DNA from: Stomorhina lunata
Taxonomy: Eukaryota > Arthropoda > Insecta > Diptera > Rhiniidae
Direction: 5' to 3'
Assembly (NCBI GenBank): GCA_933228675.1
Contig: OW121741.1
Span: forward strand, 18,589,510-18,653,509
DNA: 64,000 bases
Shown: positions 46,341 to 57,735 of the stretch, piece by piece
How positions within the stretch are numbered: the stretch's first letter is position 1
Layout of the letters: the number at the start of each line of letters is the position of its first letter
Program-made: the position numbers and the translations under genes
The notes under the pieces: generated by a model
What the model was told of the DNA's origin: nothing
Databases searched by the model: none
Seen by the model: the letters and a program-made list of their open reading frames with translations, nothing else

Positions 46341-47520
46341 TCATGTTTGTTTAAGGGTTTCATTTTAATTTCATTGAACCAATTATTTGGCTTCATTAAG
46401 ATGTTTTTTTTCTCTAGATGTCCCTGATTTAAGTCTTTTGCAAAACAAAAATAAAAAAAATGTTAACAAATTTTTTGTTAAAACAAAACCAACGAAATAT
46501 TAAACCTTTTTTTTTACAGTTACCAAAAAAATTAATTTGTAATTTTAACATGAGGTTTTTTTTCGATTGAATTTAATTTGAATGTAGTTAAATTTAAAGT
46601 AGTTGAAGTCAAGGTGAGATACGGTAGTGACCTACAATTTGTTAAAGTTTAGGAAAAAAAATTAAACAAATGTTTCAATAAAAAAAACGGAAGATTGTTT
46701 ATAAAAAAAATAAACATGAGAAAAATATGTCATTCATTTTTGGGGGAAAAAAAATTCAAAATTAAGCAAATAATGATTTCAAACAAAAAAAGTTTCGGAA
46801 ATTGGGAAGGTTATGCCAAACGGAGATAAGAATGCAGAATCAGCAGATGTTGTCTTAAATTTCAAATAAGATAAGATTATGCAGCATTATGCATAAAATT
46901 TATAGCTTAAACTTTTAACAACAAATGTATAAACTTTTTAATATAACTTTCAAACCTTTACTCCATAAGACATTTTTATACAAAATTCTTGAAAATCATA
47001 ACAAGTATGAAAATCGTGATTTTTCCAAACAACACGATTTCGTTTAAACCAGAGACTCTAATTACAGAATAAAATACAATTTTCGAAATGTCAAATATTT
47101 CTTTTGTTTGATATAGAAAACCATAAAACAAAAATGATCTATATTTCAAAAGACAAACAAGCTCCAAATCGTGTGTGACCCATTTACAATCTGAATTGTC
47201 TATAAAACGTGCCTTAACTAATAATTTACATGAGTTCGAAGCGAACTGAAATATTGATATCAAACATTTTTTTTGTTAAATATGGAGTTTCCAAAATAAA
47301 GACAAGAAACAAAAACCCAAAATATCGAATATAAAAATAATAACAAATACCAAAAAGTAAATAAATAAATTTTAAAAAATTTATATTTTTTTTTACAAAA
47401 AAAGCCAAATGTGCTGAGCATACATTAAAATTCATTTCATTAATAAATTACAAAATATTTCAAAAAAGTAACAGAAAATTTAATCAAAAAAGAATTTCAT
47501 GAATCAGTCAAAAAAAAAAG
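46341..47520. other. AT-rich non-repeat sequence
   Basis: About 1.2 kb between opposed satellite blocks. Two overlapping reverse frames of 95 and 69 codons (46,976-47,435) encode hydrophobic AT-biased strings with no recognisable domain. No RNA gene or transposon ends seen. Confidence 0.45.
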
Positions 47521-49965
47521 TTATGAAAGTTTTTAAAAATTTCCTAGAAAAATAAGAAATTTTTCAAAAATTTCTTATGAAATTACAATATTTTTAAAAC
47601 TTTCCTTATACAAAAAAAAAAATGTTAAAAACTCCTATAAAACTGGGAAATTTTCCTATAAAAATAGGAAATTTTTGAAAAATTTCCTATAAAAATAGGA
47701 AATTTTTGAAAAATTTCCTATAAAAATAGGAAATTTTTGAAAAATTTCCTATAAAAATAGGAAATTTTTGAAAAATTTCCTATAAAAATAGGAAATTTTT
47801 GAAAAATTTCCTATAAAAATAGGAAATTTTTGAAAAATTTTCCTATAAAAATAGGAAATTTTTGAAAAATTTCCTATAAAAATAGGAAATTTTTGAAAAA
47901 TTTCCTATAAAAATAGGAAATTTTTGAAAAATTTCCTATAAAAATAGGAAATTTTTGAAAAATTTCCTATAAAAATAGGAAATTTTTGAAAAATTTCCTA
48001 TAAAAATAGGAAATTTTTGAAAAATTTCCTATAAAAATAGGAAATTTTTGAAAAATTTCCTATAAAAATAGGAAATTTTTGAAAAATTTCCTATAAAAAT
48101 AGGAAATTTTTGAAAAATTTCCTATAAAAATAGGAAATTTTTGAAAAATTTCCTATAAAAATAGGAAATTTTTGAAAAATTTCCTATAAAAATAGGAAAT
48201 TTTTGAAAAATTTCCTATAAAAATAGGAAATTTTTGAAAAATTTCCTATAAAAATAGGAAATTTTTGAAAAATTTCCTATAAAAATAGGAAATTTTTGAA
48301 AAATTTCCTATAAAAATAGGAAATTTTTGAAAAATTTCCTATAAAAATAGGAAATTTTTGAAAAATTTCCTATAAAAATAGGAAATTTTTGAAAAATTTC
48401 TTATAAAAATAGGAAATTTTTGAAAAATTTCCTATAAAAATAGGAAATTTTTGAAAAATTTCCTATAAAAATAGGAAATTTTTGAAAAATTTCCTATAAA
48501 AATAGGAAATTTTTGAAAAATTTCCTATAAAAATAGGAAATTTTGAAAAATTTCCTATAAAAATAGGAAATTTTTGAAAAATTTCCTATAAAAATAGGAA
48601 ATTTTTGAAAAATTTCCTATAAAAATAGGAAATTTTTGAAAAATTTCCTATAAAAATAGGAAATTTTTGAAAAATTTCCTATAAAAATAGGAAATTTTTG
48701 AAAAATTTCCTATAAAAATAGGAAATTTTTGAAAAATTTCCTATAAAAATAGGAAATTTTTGAAAAATTTCCTATAAAAATAGGAAATTTTTGAAAAATT
48801 TCCTATAAAAATAGGAAATTTTTGAAAAATTTCCTATAAAAATAGGAAATTTTTGAAAAATTTCCTATAAAAATAGGAAATTTTTGAAAAATTTCCTATA
48901 AAAATAGGAAATTTTTGAAAAATTTCCTATAAAAATAGGAAATTTTTGAAAAATTTCCTATAAAAATAGGAAATTTTTGAAAAATTTCCTATAAAAATAG
49001 GAAATTTTTGAAAAATTTCCTATAAAAATAGGAAATTTTTGAAAAATTTCCTATAAAAATAGGAAATTTTTGAAAAATTTCCTATAAAAATAGGAAATTT
49101 TTGAAAAATTTCCTATAAAAATAGGAAATTTTTGAAAAATTTCCTATAAAAATAGGAAATTTTTGAAAAATTTCCTATAAAAATAGGAAATTTTTGAAAA
49201 ATTTCCTATAAAAATAGGAAATTTTTGAAAAATTTCCTATAAAAATAGGAAATTTTTGAAAAATTTCCTATAAAAATAGGAAATTTTTGAAAAATTTCCT
49301 ATAAAAATAGGAAATTTTTGAAAAATTTCCTATAAAAATAGGAAATTTTTGAAAAATTTTCTATAAAAATAGGAAATTTTTGAAAAATTTCCTATCAAAA
49401 TAGGAAATTTTTGAAAAATTTCCTATAAAAATAGGAAATTTTTGAAAAATTTCCTATAAAAATAGGAAATTTTTGAAAAATTTCCTATAAAAATAGGAAA
49501 TTTTTGAAAAATTTCCTATAAAAATAGGAAATTTTTGAAAAATTTCCTATAAAAATAGGAAATTTTTCAAAAATTTCCTATTTTTATAGGAAATTTTGAA
49601 AAATTTCCTATAAAAATAGAAAATTTTTGAAAAATTTCCTATAAAAATAGAAAATTTTTGAAAAATTTTCTATAAAAATAGAAAATTTTTGAAAAATTTC
49701 CTATAAAAATAGAACATTTTTGAAAAATTTTCTATTAAAAGAGAAAATTTAAAAAAAATTTCCTATAAAAATAGGAAATTCTTTAAAATTTTCCTATAAA
49801 AATAGAAAATTTTAAAAAAAATTTTCTATAAAAGTAGAAAATTTTTAAAAAATTTCTTAGAAAAATATAAAATTTAAAAAAATTTCCTATAAAAGTAGAA
49901 CATTTTTGAAAAATTTCTTATAAAAATAGAAAAGTTTTGAAAAATTTCTTATAGAAATTGAAATA
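47521..49965 (-). repeat. 31-bp CCTAT/ATAGG satellite, block 3 (reverse polarity, homogeneous)
   Basis: About 79 units. From about 47,660 to 49,560 they are almost identical (GAAATTTTTGAAAAATTTC with CCTATAAAAATAGG); I see only isolated differences, for example an extra T near 47,840, a missing T near 48,541 and CTATCAAAATAGG near 49,392. Both edges decay. Each unit is two palindromes joined end to end. Confidence 0.97.
49566..49597 (+). repeat. Single flipped unit inside block 3
   Basis: Within reverse-polarity units one unit reads TTTTTCAAAAATTTCCTATT followed by TTTATAGGAAA, the forward polarity. Polarity returns at once to GAAAAATTTCCTATAAAAAT. This is consistent with inversion between the palindromic arms of neighbouring units. 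Confidence 0.85.
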
Positions 49966-50749
49966 TTTTTTTTTTCGAAATAATTGGGTTTAAGATTTTA
50001 AATTGTTAACAAATTTTAAATTAAATGATTGATAGATAATCTTGAATCATAAACTCTTCACTCCAGCTGTCTCCACCTTAAACTGTTTCAAGCTTAAGCA
50101 CACTTCATCTCTAGGCTTTGGAAGTCTATGGACAAGGCTCTTCGAAGTGTATAAAGGCTTATTATAAAAAAGCCATAATTTTGCTATAAACAATAAATGG
50201 GTTTGGCCATTTGACTTAAACCAAACAAATAATAAAATATTAAAGAAAAAGTCTTGGTGTGGTTTGGTTTAGTTACTTGTTCACCTACAAAAATTATAGT
50301 AAAAATTTATAGCAAAAAAAAACTAGCAAAAATAATAAAAAAAACTCTTAAAACTTTAATGAAAGTTGTCTTTAGTTTTATGACTGATACTCGAGTTGGT
50401 TTATATTATAATAATATTTACTTTTATGATTATGTTTTGGTAGATAAAAAAGCCATAAATGACCCTGGTCAATAGGAACTGATAGGTTTTCGTTTTATAA
50501 GAATATCAAATTAAATATAATAAACAATTTACTTAAATAGTTAATAGTATATGTTTGTGTATTTTTAAATAATTATAGATTATCTTTTTAGTATTTATTT
50601 AATAGTTTAATAGATTCAGTTTTCAAAACAAACGATTAAAGGGCCAGATAAAGCCAATAAGAAGAAAACGATTTTAAAAGCAATTACCTACCAAAGATAT
50701 AAGAGAGTTTAAAGATCTTGAAAATTGATTTCAAAATATAACGAACAAA
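49966..50749. other. AT-rich non-repeat sequence
   Basis: About 780 bp. The 73-codon frame at 50,254-50,475 begins MVWFGLVTCSPTK and shows no domain I know. No other feature seen. Confidence 0.45.
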
Positions 50750-52450
50750 AATTTTCTATTTCTATAGGAAATGTTTCAAAAATTTTTATTCTTTTATAGT
50801 TTTTCAAACTTTTTTTATTTTTCTATGAAATTTTTCAAAAATTTTCCTATTTTTATAAGAAATTTTTCAAAAGTTTCCTATTTTTATAGGAGATTTTTTA
50901 AAATTTACTATTTTTATAGGAAATTTTTCAAAAATTTCCTATTTTTATAGGAAATTTTTCTAAAAGTTTCCATTTTTATAGGAAATTTTTCAAAAATTTT
51001 CTATTTTTATAGGAAATTTTTCAAAAATTTTCTATTTTTATAGGAAAATTTTCAAAAATTTTCTATTTTTATAGGTAATTTTTCAAAAATTTTCTATTTT
51101 TATAGGAAATTTTTCAAAAATTTTCTATTTTTATAGGAAATTTTTCAAAAACTTTCTATTTTTATAGGAAATTTTTCAAAAATTTTCTATTTTTATAGGA
51201 AATTTTTCAAAAACTTTCTATTTTTATAGGAAATTTTTCAAAAATTTTCTATTTTTATAGGAAATTTTTCAAAAATTTTCTATTTTTATAGGAAATTTTT
51301 CAAAAATTTCTTAATTTTTTAGGAAGTTTTTCAAAAATTGTTTGTTTTTAAAGGAAATTTTTCAAAAATTGTTTGTTTTTAAAGGAAATTTTTAAAAAAT
51401 TTTCTATTTTTATAGGAAATTTTTCAAAAATTTTCTATTTTTATAGGAAATTTTTCAAAAATTTTCTATATTTATAGGAAATTTTTCAAAAATTTTCTAT
51501 TTTTATAGGAAATTTTTCAAAAATTTTCTATTTTTATAGGAAATTTTTCAAAAATTTTCTATTTTTATAGGAAATTTTTCAAAAATTTTCTATTTTTATA
51601 GGAAATTTTTCAAAAATTTTCTATTTTTATAGGAAATTTTTCAAAAATTTTCTATTTTTATAGGAAATTTTTCAAAAATTTTCTATTTTTATAGGAAATT
51701 TTTCAAAAATTTTCTATTTTTATAGGAAATTTTTCAAAAATTTTCTATTTTTATAGGAAATTTTTCAAAAATTTTCTATTTTTATAGGAAATTTTTCAAA
51801 AATTTTATATTTTTATAGGAAATTTTTCAAAAATTTTATATTTTTATAGGAAATTTTTCAAAAATTTTATATTTTTATAGGAAATTTTTCAAAAATTTTC
51901 TATTTTTATAGGAAATTTTTCAAAAATTTTTCTATTTTTATAGGAAATTTTTCAAACATTTTCTATTTTTATAGGAAATTTTTCAAACATTTTCTATTTT
52001 TATAGGAAATTTTTCAAACATTTTCTATATTTATAGGAAATTTTTCAAACATTTTCAATTTTTATAGGAAATTTTTCAAACATTTTCTATTTTTATAGGA
52101 AATTTTTCAAACATTTTCTATTTTTATAGGAAATTTTTCAAAAATTTTCTATTTCTATAGGAAATTTTTCAAAAATTTCCTATTTTTGTAGGAAATTTTT
52201 CAAAAATTTACTATTTTTATAGGAAATTTTTCAAAAATTTACTATTTTTATAGGAAATTTTTCAAAAATTGACTATTTTTTTAGGAAATTTTTCAAAAAT
52301 TTACTATTTTTATAGGAAATTTTTCAAAAATTTACTATTTTTATAGGAAATTTTTCAAAGATTTTCTAATTTAATTGGAAATTTTTTAAAAATTTTCTAA
52401 TTTAATGGGATTTTTTTTTTAATTTTCTATTTTGATAGGAAATTTCTCAA
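50750..52450 (+). repeat. 31-bp CCTAT/ATAGG satellite, block 4 (forward polarity)
   Basis: About 55 units. Most carry TTTTCTATTTTTATAGG, with local runs of subtypes: CTTTCTATTTTTATAGG (51,150-51,240), TTTTATATTTTTATAGG (51,800-51,890), CAAACATTTTC (51,950-52,125) and TTTACTATTTTTATAGG (52,205-52,340). The marker CTTAATTTTTTAGGAAGTTT seen in block 2 is at 51,310. No open frame. Confidence 0.96.
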
Positions 52451-53455
52451 AAATAGGAAAATAATTTTACCTTTTTAACACTTTTGCCTTCACATTTCCC
52501 TTGATATTATTATTGTCTTATTCTTGAGAGTTTAAAAGCTGTCTTTTCATTTTGTTTAACTTTTGTATAGTTTTTTTGTATTTAACCTTTTTCTGGGACA
52601 TTGACCTCAAGGAAATTCTATTTTTTCAATAAATACACATTTTTTAATATAATTTTTAAAGAATAACGATAAATTTCAAAAACTTTTATAAGTATTTAAA
52701 CACTTGTTTAAATAATTTTATAACAATATTATTGTAAGAATTTCATCATGATATAATGTCTAAAAGTTTGGTATCTAAAACGTATAAATGATCCAAATCG
52801 TCCATATTATGGGTATTCATGTGAATAGCCATTTTAATTTCAAAAACAATTTTGTTTAAATTGTCATTTGCCCTTACGTTTAAGACTTCGTAAGCAACAT
52901 AATCTCAAACATTTTTCCTAAACTCTTGAATACCCTTATTGTTTAAGGCTTAGTATTTTATTTCTCCCATTTCGTAACACATTTTTATATGTTCTACAAT
53001 TATTTTAGAGATCATTTTCTAAATTTAAACATTTTCATGTTTAACAAATGTTTTTAAAAGCTTTATTATAATTCTTTCTCCTCTACAACTAATTCTACAA
53101 TGTTATTTAACTCTTAATTTTTTTTTCAAATCTTATGCTTTTCTAAAACTTCATATACAAATATAAGCATTTTTGTTTGTCTACTTTTTTTTAGATATAT
53201 TTGCTAAAGTCTTTATATAAGCAAATACGAGGTATCAGATAACTTTTGAAGATAAAAATTTAAGACAAAAATGTTTGTAATTAAAAATTGTCTACGAAAC
53301 TTCAAATCTAGTTTGAATAATAAAAGAGTTGTTAAATATAAAAGGCTCCAATTAGATTTTATAGAGAAAAAAGTTTGATAAACATCTAAGGTTTAAGTAT
53401 TTTCAAACTAATAAAACTAGGGATTGAAGTACTTAGATATATATATTTTTTTTTT
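52451..53455. other. AT-rich non-repeat sequence
   Basis: About 1 kb between two blocks of the same polarity. No frame over 60 codons, no recognisable RNA or transposon. Confidence 0.45.
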
Positions 53456-54990
53456 ATAAAATTTCTATTTTTATAGGAAATTTTTAAAAAAATTGTTTTT
53501 AAGTATTATTTACAAAAATTTCTTATTTTTATAGGAAATTTTTCAAAAATTTCCTATTTTTTATAGGAAATTTTTCAAAAATTTCCTATTTTTATAGGAA
53601 ATTTTTCAAAAATTTCCTATTTTTATAGGAAATTTTTCAAAAATTTCCTATTTTTATAGGAAATTTTTCAAAAATTTCCTATTTTTATAGGAAATTTTTC
53701 AAAAATTTCCTATTTTTATAGGAAATTTTTCAAAAATTTCCTATTTTTATAGGAAATTTTTCAAAAATTTCCTATTTTTATAGGAAATTTTTCAAAAATT
53801 TCCTATTTTTATAGGAAATTTTTCAAAAATTTCCTATTTTTATAGGAAATTTTTCAAAAATTTCCTATTTTTATAGGAAATTTTTCAAAAATTTCCTATT
53901 TTTATAGGAAATTTTTCAAAAATTTCCTATTTTTATAGGAAATTTTTCAAAAATTTCCTATTTTTATAGGAAATTTTTCAAAAATTTCCTATTTTTATAG
54001 GAAATTTTTCAAAAATTTCCTATTTTTATAGGAAATTTTTCAAAAATTTCCTATTTTTATAGGAAATTTTTCAAAAATTTCCTATTTTTATAGGAAATTT
54101 TTCAAAAATTTCCTATTTTTATAGGAAATTTTTCAAAAATTTCCTATTTTTATAGGAAATTTTTCAAAAATTTCCTATTTTTATAGGAAATTTTTCAAAA
54201 ATTTCCTATTTTTATAGGAAATTTTTCAAAAATTTCCTATTTTTATAGGAAATTTTTCAAAAATTTCCTATTTTTATACAAAATTTTTCAAAAATTTCCT
54301 ATTTTTATACAAAATTTTTTAAAAATTTCCTATTTTTATACAAAATTTTCCAAAAATTTCCTATTTTTATACAAAATTTTTCAAAAATTTCCTATTTTTA
54401 TGCAAAATTTTTCAAAAATTTCCTATTTTTATACAAAATTTTTCAAAAATTTCCTATTTTTATACAAAATTTTTCAAAAATTTCCTATTTTTATACAAAA
54501 TTTTTGAAAAATTTCCTATTTTTATACAAAATTTTTGAAAAATTTCCTATTTTTATACAAAATTTTTCACAAATTTTCTATTTTTATAGGAAATTTTTCA
54601 AAAATTTTCTATTTTTATAGGAAATTTTTCAAAAAATTCCTATTTTTATAGGAAATTTTTCAAAAATTTCCTATTTTTATAGGAAATTTTTCAAAAACTT
54701 TCTATTTTTATAGGAAATTTTTCAAAAATTTTCTATTTTTATAAGAAATTTTTCAAAAATTTCCTATTTTTATAGAAAATTTTTCAAAACTTTCTTATAT
54801 TTTTTTAAGGAAATTTTTAAAGAAATTTTTATAGAAAATTTTTCAAAAATTTTTTATTTTTATAGAAAATTTTCAAAAATTTCTTATTTTTATAGAAAAT
54901 TTTTCAAAAATGTCCTAGTTTTGTAGAAAATTTTTCAGAAATTTGTTATTTTTCTAGTAAATTTTTCAAAACATTCTTTTCTATAAAAGG
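53456..54990 (+). repeat. 31-bp CCTAT/ATAGG satellite, block 5 (forward polarity)
   Basis: About 49 units. 53,525-54,275 is almost uniform. 54,280-54,570 is a run of a variant, after which mixed and then decayed units lead to unique sequence at about 54,990. Confidence 0.96.
54280..54570 (+). repeat. Variant sub-block: ATACAAAATTTT units
   Basis: About nine successive units carry ATACAAAATTTT where the rest of the block has ATAGGAAATTTT, which removes half of the TTTCC/GGAAA dyad. Two of them have also changed TTTTTCAAAAA to TTTTTGAAAAA. A single variant has spread locally. Confidence 0.9.
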
Positions 54991-55114
54991 ATTTCATAAT
55001 TTTTATAAGAATTTTTTATTTGATTGTTTTGTAAATTTGTCATTTGCCTATTTTGTGTTTTTTTGCAAAAAGTTTGTATAACCATTTATTTCTTTAGTCT
55101 ATAATTTTTAACTT

Positions 55115-55669
55115 TATAGGTAGAAACATAATTGGGACGAACGATTATTTTCGTCCAGCACGACGAATTCGGTTTTAAAAATTCGTCTTGTACATTCTAT
55201 TGAACACATTTCTATTGAACACATTTGGGACGAATAAACGTTGTTGACGCCATTTTTTTTGAATTTTTGATTTGCGAATTCTAATCACCCTTTCGTACAT
55301 ATCGCGCACTAACACCATTTGTATTTTTTTATATTTTGTTCTTTGATTATTTCACAAGATAAATATTTTTAGTTAATTTTATTTCCAATAAATATTTTTT
55401 GTTTACAAATTTAAAGGTGTCCATATTTAACAAGAATACGTACAATATTTAATGTTTGCAACAAAAAGGAAATACAGCCACTCTATATTCGTCGTTCGTC
55501 TGCGTATGAAATAGAAATAAACCTATCGCACTGTTCGATACGCACGACGAATTTCGTCGTACGCATCAATTGTGAGCACACTCATACAAACCCATATATT
55601 CTATTTATAACGACGAATATTCGTTCCGAAAAATTGGTCGTTCGTTCCAATTGTGTTTCATACTTATAT
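55115..55669. mobile_element. Non-autonomous DNA element with GAAACATAATTGGGACGAAC ends
   Basis: GAAACATAATTGGGACGAAC at 55,123-55,142 pairs with GTTCGTTCCAATTGTGTTTC at 55,641-55,660, with two mismatches over 22 bp. Outside this the match continues loosely (TATAGGTA on the left against the complement of TACTTATA on the right). The interior is rich in CGACGAAT / TTCGTCG words, including ACGACGAATTTCGTCGT at about 55,542, and has a small direct repeat ATTGAACACATTTCT at 55,188-55,217. No transposase frame. It is CpG-rich compared with its surroundings, as expected of a late arrival. Its superfamily is unknown to me because no clean target duplication is visible. Confidence 0.82.
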
Positions 55670-55960
55670 CATCGATCAATGACTAAATTCTAACAATAGC
55701 AATGATTTTTTCTTTAAAACCAAAACTCAAAGTTTTAAGTCTAAAAAAAACTTACACAATTTTATAAAACCGTAATGAATTGAATTGACTTGAGTTTTTC
55801 TTATGTAAATTGGCCTTTTTTGGCCGCATTGTTATAAATTTTGAATATAAATTTAACACATAATAACAAACAATTTATGCGAGATAACGATGATTAAAAT
55901 CAAAAGACAAGCCGATATTTTTAATAAAAAAATTGTGTGAATGGAAAATTACCAAAATTA
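55670..55960. other. AT-rich non-repeat sequence
   Basis: About 290 bp between the inserted element and a small decayed satellite block. Nothing recognised. Confidence 0.45.
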
Positions 55961-56225
55961 GGAAAAATTTTTGGAAATCTTATAAACAAAAATTTTAAAA
56001 CATTAAAATTAGAAAAATTTTAAAATTTTTCAAAAATTTTTATTTATGGAAATTTTTCAAAAAATTCTTATTTTTGTATGTAAATTTTTAAAAAATTTCT
56101 TATTTTTGGAAATTTTTTAAAATTTCTTATTTTTATAGGATCATTTTCAAAAAATTCTTATGTCTATAGGAAATTTTTTGAAAATTTTCAATTTTTATAG
56201 AAAATTTTTCAAAAAATTTTCTTAA
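55961..56225 (+). repeat. Decayed fragment of the 31-bp satellite (forward polarity)
   Basis: About eight diverged units with TTTTTCAAAAA(A/T)TTCTTATTTTT and ATAGGAAATTTTT words. The DNA element at 55,115 lies between this fragment and block 5. Confidence 0.8.
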
Positions 56226-57735
56226 CTTAGGAGTTATTAAAATTTGTTTACACAGAATTGGTTTCGGCTTCTTAAACTCATTCTTAAACCCTTTAACCAT
56301 TAAATTATCTCATATGGCTTTAGCCTATTTTGGCTTAAGAAAGCTTATTTGCATATATTTGCATAGTTTAATAAGAAAGACTTTATATTCATATCTTTTA
56401 ACATTTTTTTCCAAATTTTTAGCTACTTTCTAACATTTTCCATTATCTAAAATTATTGATCGAATTTGTTTGTTTGTTTACTTTTTTAAAATTTTTGCAT
56501 AAATTTACATTTTGGATTTATAATTTTTCAAAAGCTCTCTTATCTTTTTCGATAGAAACTTAAATTAATTATATCTGATTTTTTTTCGTATTTTAAACTA
56601 TTTCTTTTGAGTAAAATAATGATTTGGCATAAAAATAAATTAAATTTAAAATCAAATAGCGGTGATTCGGAAAAAAAATTGAACACAAAGTATTGAAATT
56701 ATTTCAAGGTGCGCCTTAAAAGTAATTATTCTTATATTATTTCTGTGTTTAAGAACATTTGTTGTACAAGTTTTAAGACAAAACAACAGAAAAAAACTAC
56801 AATTTAATACAACCAAGTGGCGCCACTTAAGGTCTTAAAACGACTTTTTTGCAACCAGAAAAAAACATAAGAGTAAACGTTTTTTAGTTTAAAACAAAAA
56901 GCAAACAAAAAAAGTTTAAACAAAATAAGTAAAAAAATATAAAAAATCTTAACAGAAACAAAAGCCCTTGACAATTTGTGTGTTTTTTGTTCCTTTTCCA
57001 TTTAATCAATCATTTACAAGCTCTACCTCTACTTAAGTATTTCCCCTTTTTTTCCTAATGGGATTTCATAGACCAATATTACAACGCATGTCCATCACAT
57101 GTTTTATAAGATTATAAAATCCCGCCCTGAGGGGTTTTCTTTGATTAAGCCAAAAACCCATCAAAAGGTAATAAAAACTTATGCAAAATAACCTAGAACT
57201 AGCAGAAAAAAATCCAATAGTCTTTAATAGACTCATAAGGCCAGAGTGTATTAACTAGAGTTAAGGCTTTTTTCTACCTGCTTAACTCATGTTAATATTC
57301 CTTGAGGGTTAATGGAAAAATTCTTTAAATCTTTTCATTGATGACTCAATTTAAATAAAGAAAATCTATAAATTTTACTATTGAAACTTTTGGTTAATAT
57401 TGTAGATAATAAACAACTATTCAGAGGCATGTCAAGCAATAAATTGGGATTTTTTGGGTTAATAAAATTTCCAATTAGTCCAGAAAAGACTTTTGAAAAC
57501 TAAAAATTTTGAAATCTGTTCACCATCAACGCTTATTTTAACTGAACACTAATTAAGTGCAAAATTTTCTGTCATAATTGAAACAAATTTTAACCTAAAG
57601 TTATCAATTTTTGATAAAGCATATTTTAGCATAAAATAGCATATTTTGGCCATATAATTTATCACTTTGTTTTGTCTTTTAGTCATACAAAAAATGTTCA
57701 GAACTTTAACAAATAAAATCCTATTAAGAAATTAA
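56226..57735. other. AT-rich non-repeat sequence with scattered GCATAT motifs
   Basis: About 1.5 kb. TTATTTGCATATATTTGCAT at 56,346 and GCATATTTTAGCATAAAATA at 57,619 resemble words of the 785-bp and 560-bp repeats. The 65-codon reverse frame at 56,804-57,001 is not recognised. A CCCGCCCTGAGGGG word is at 57,121. No gene called. Confidence 0.45.
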
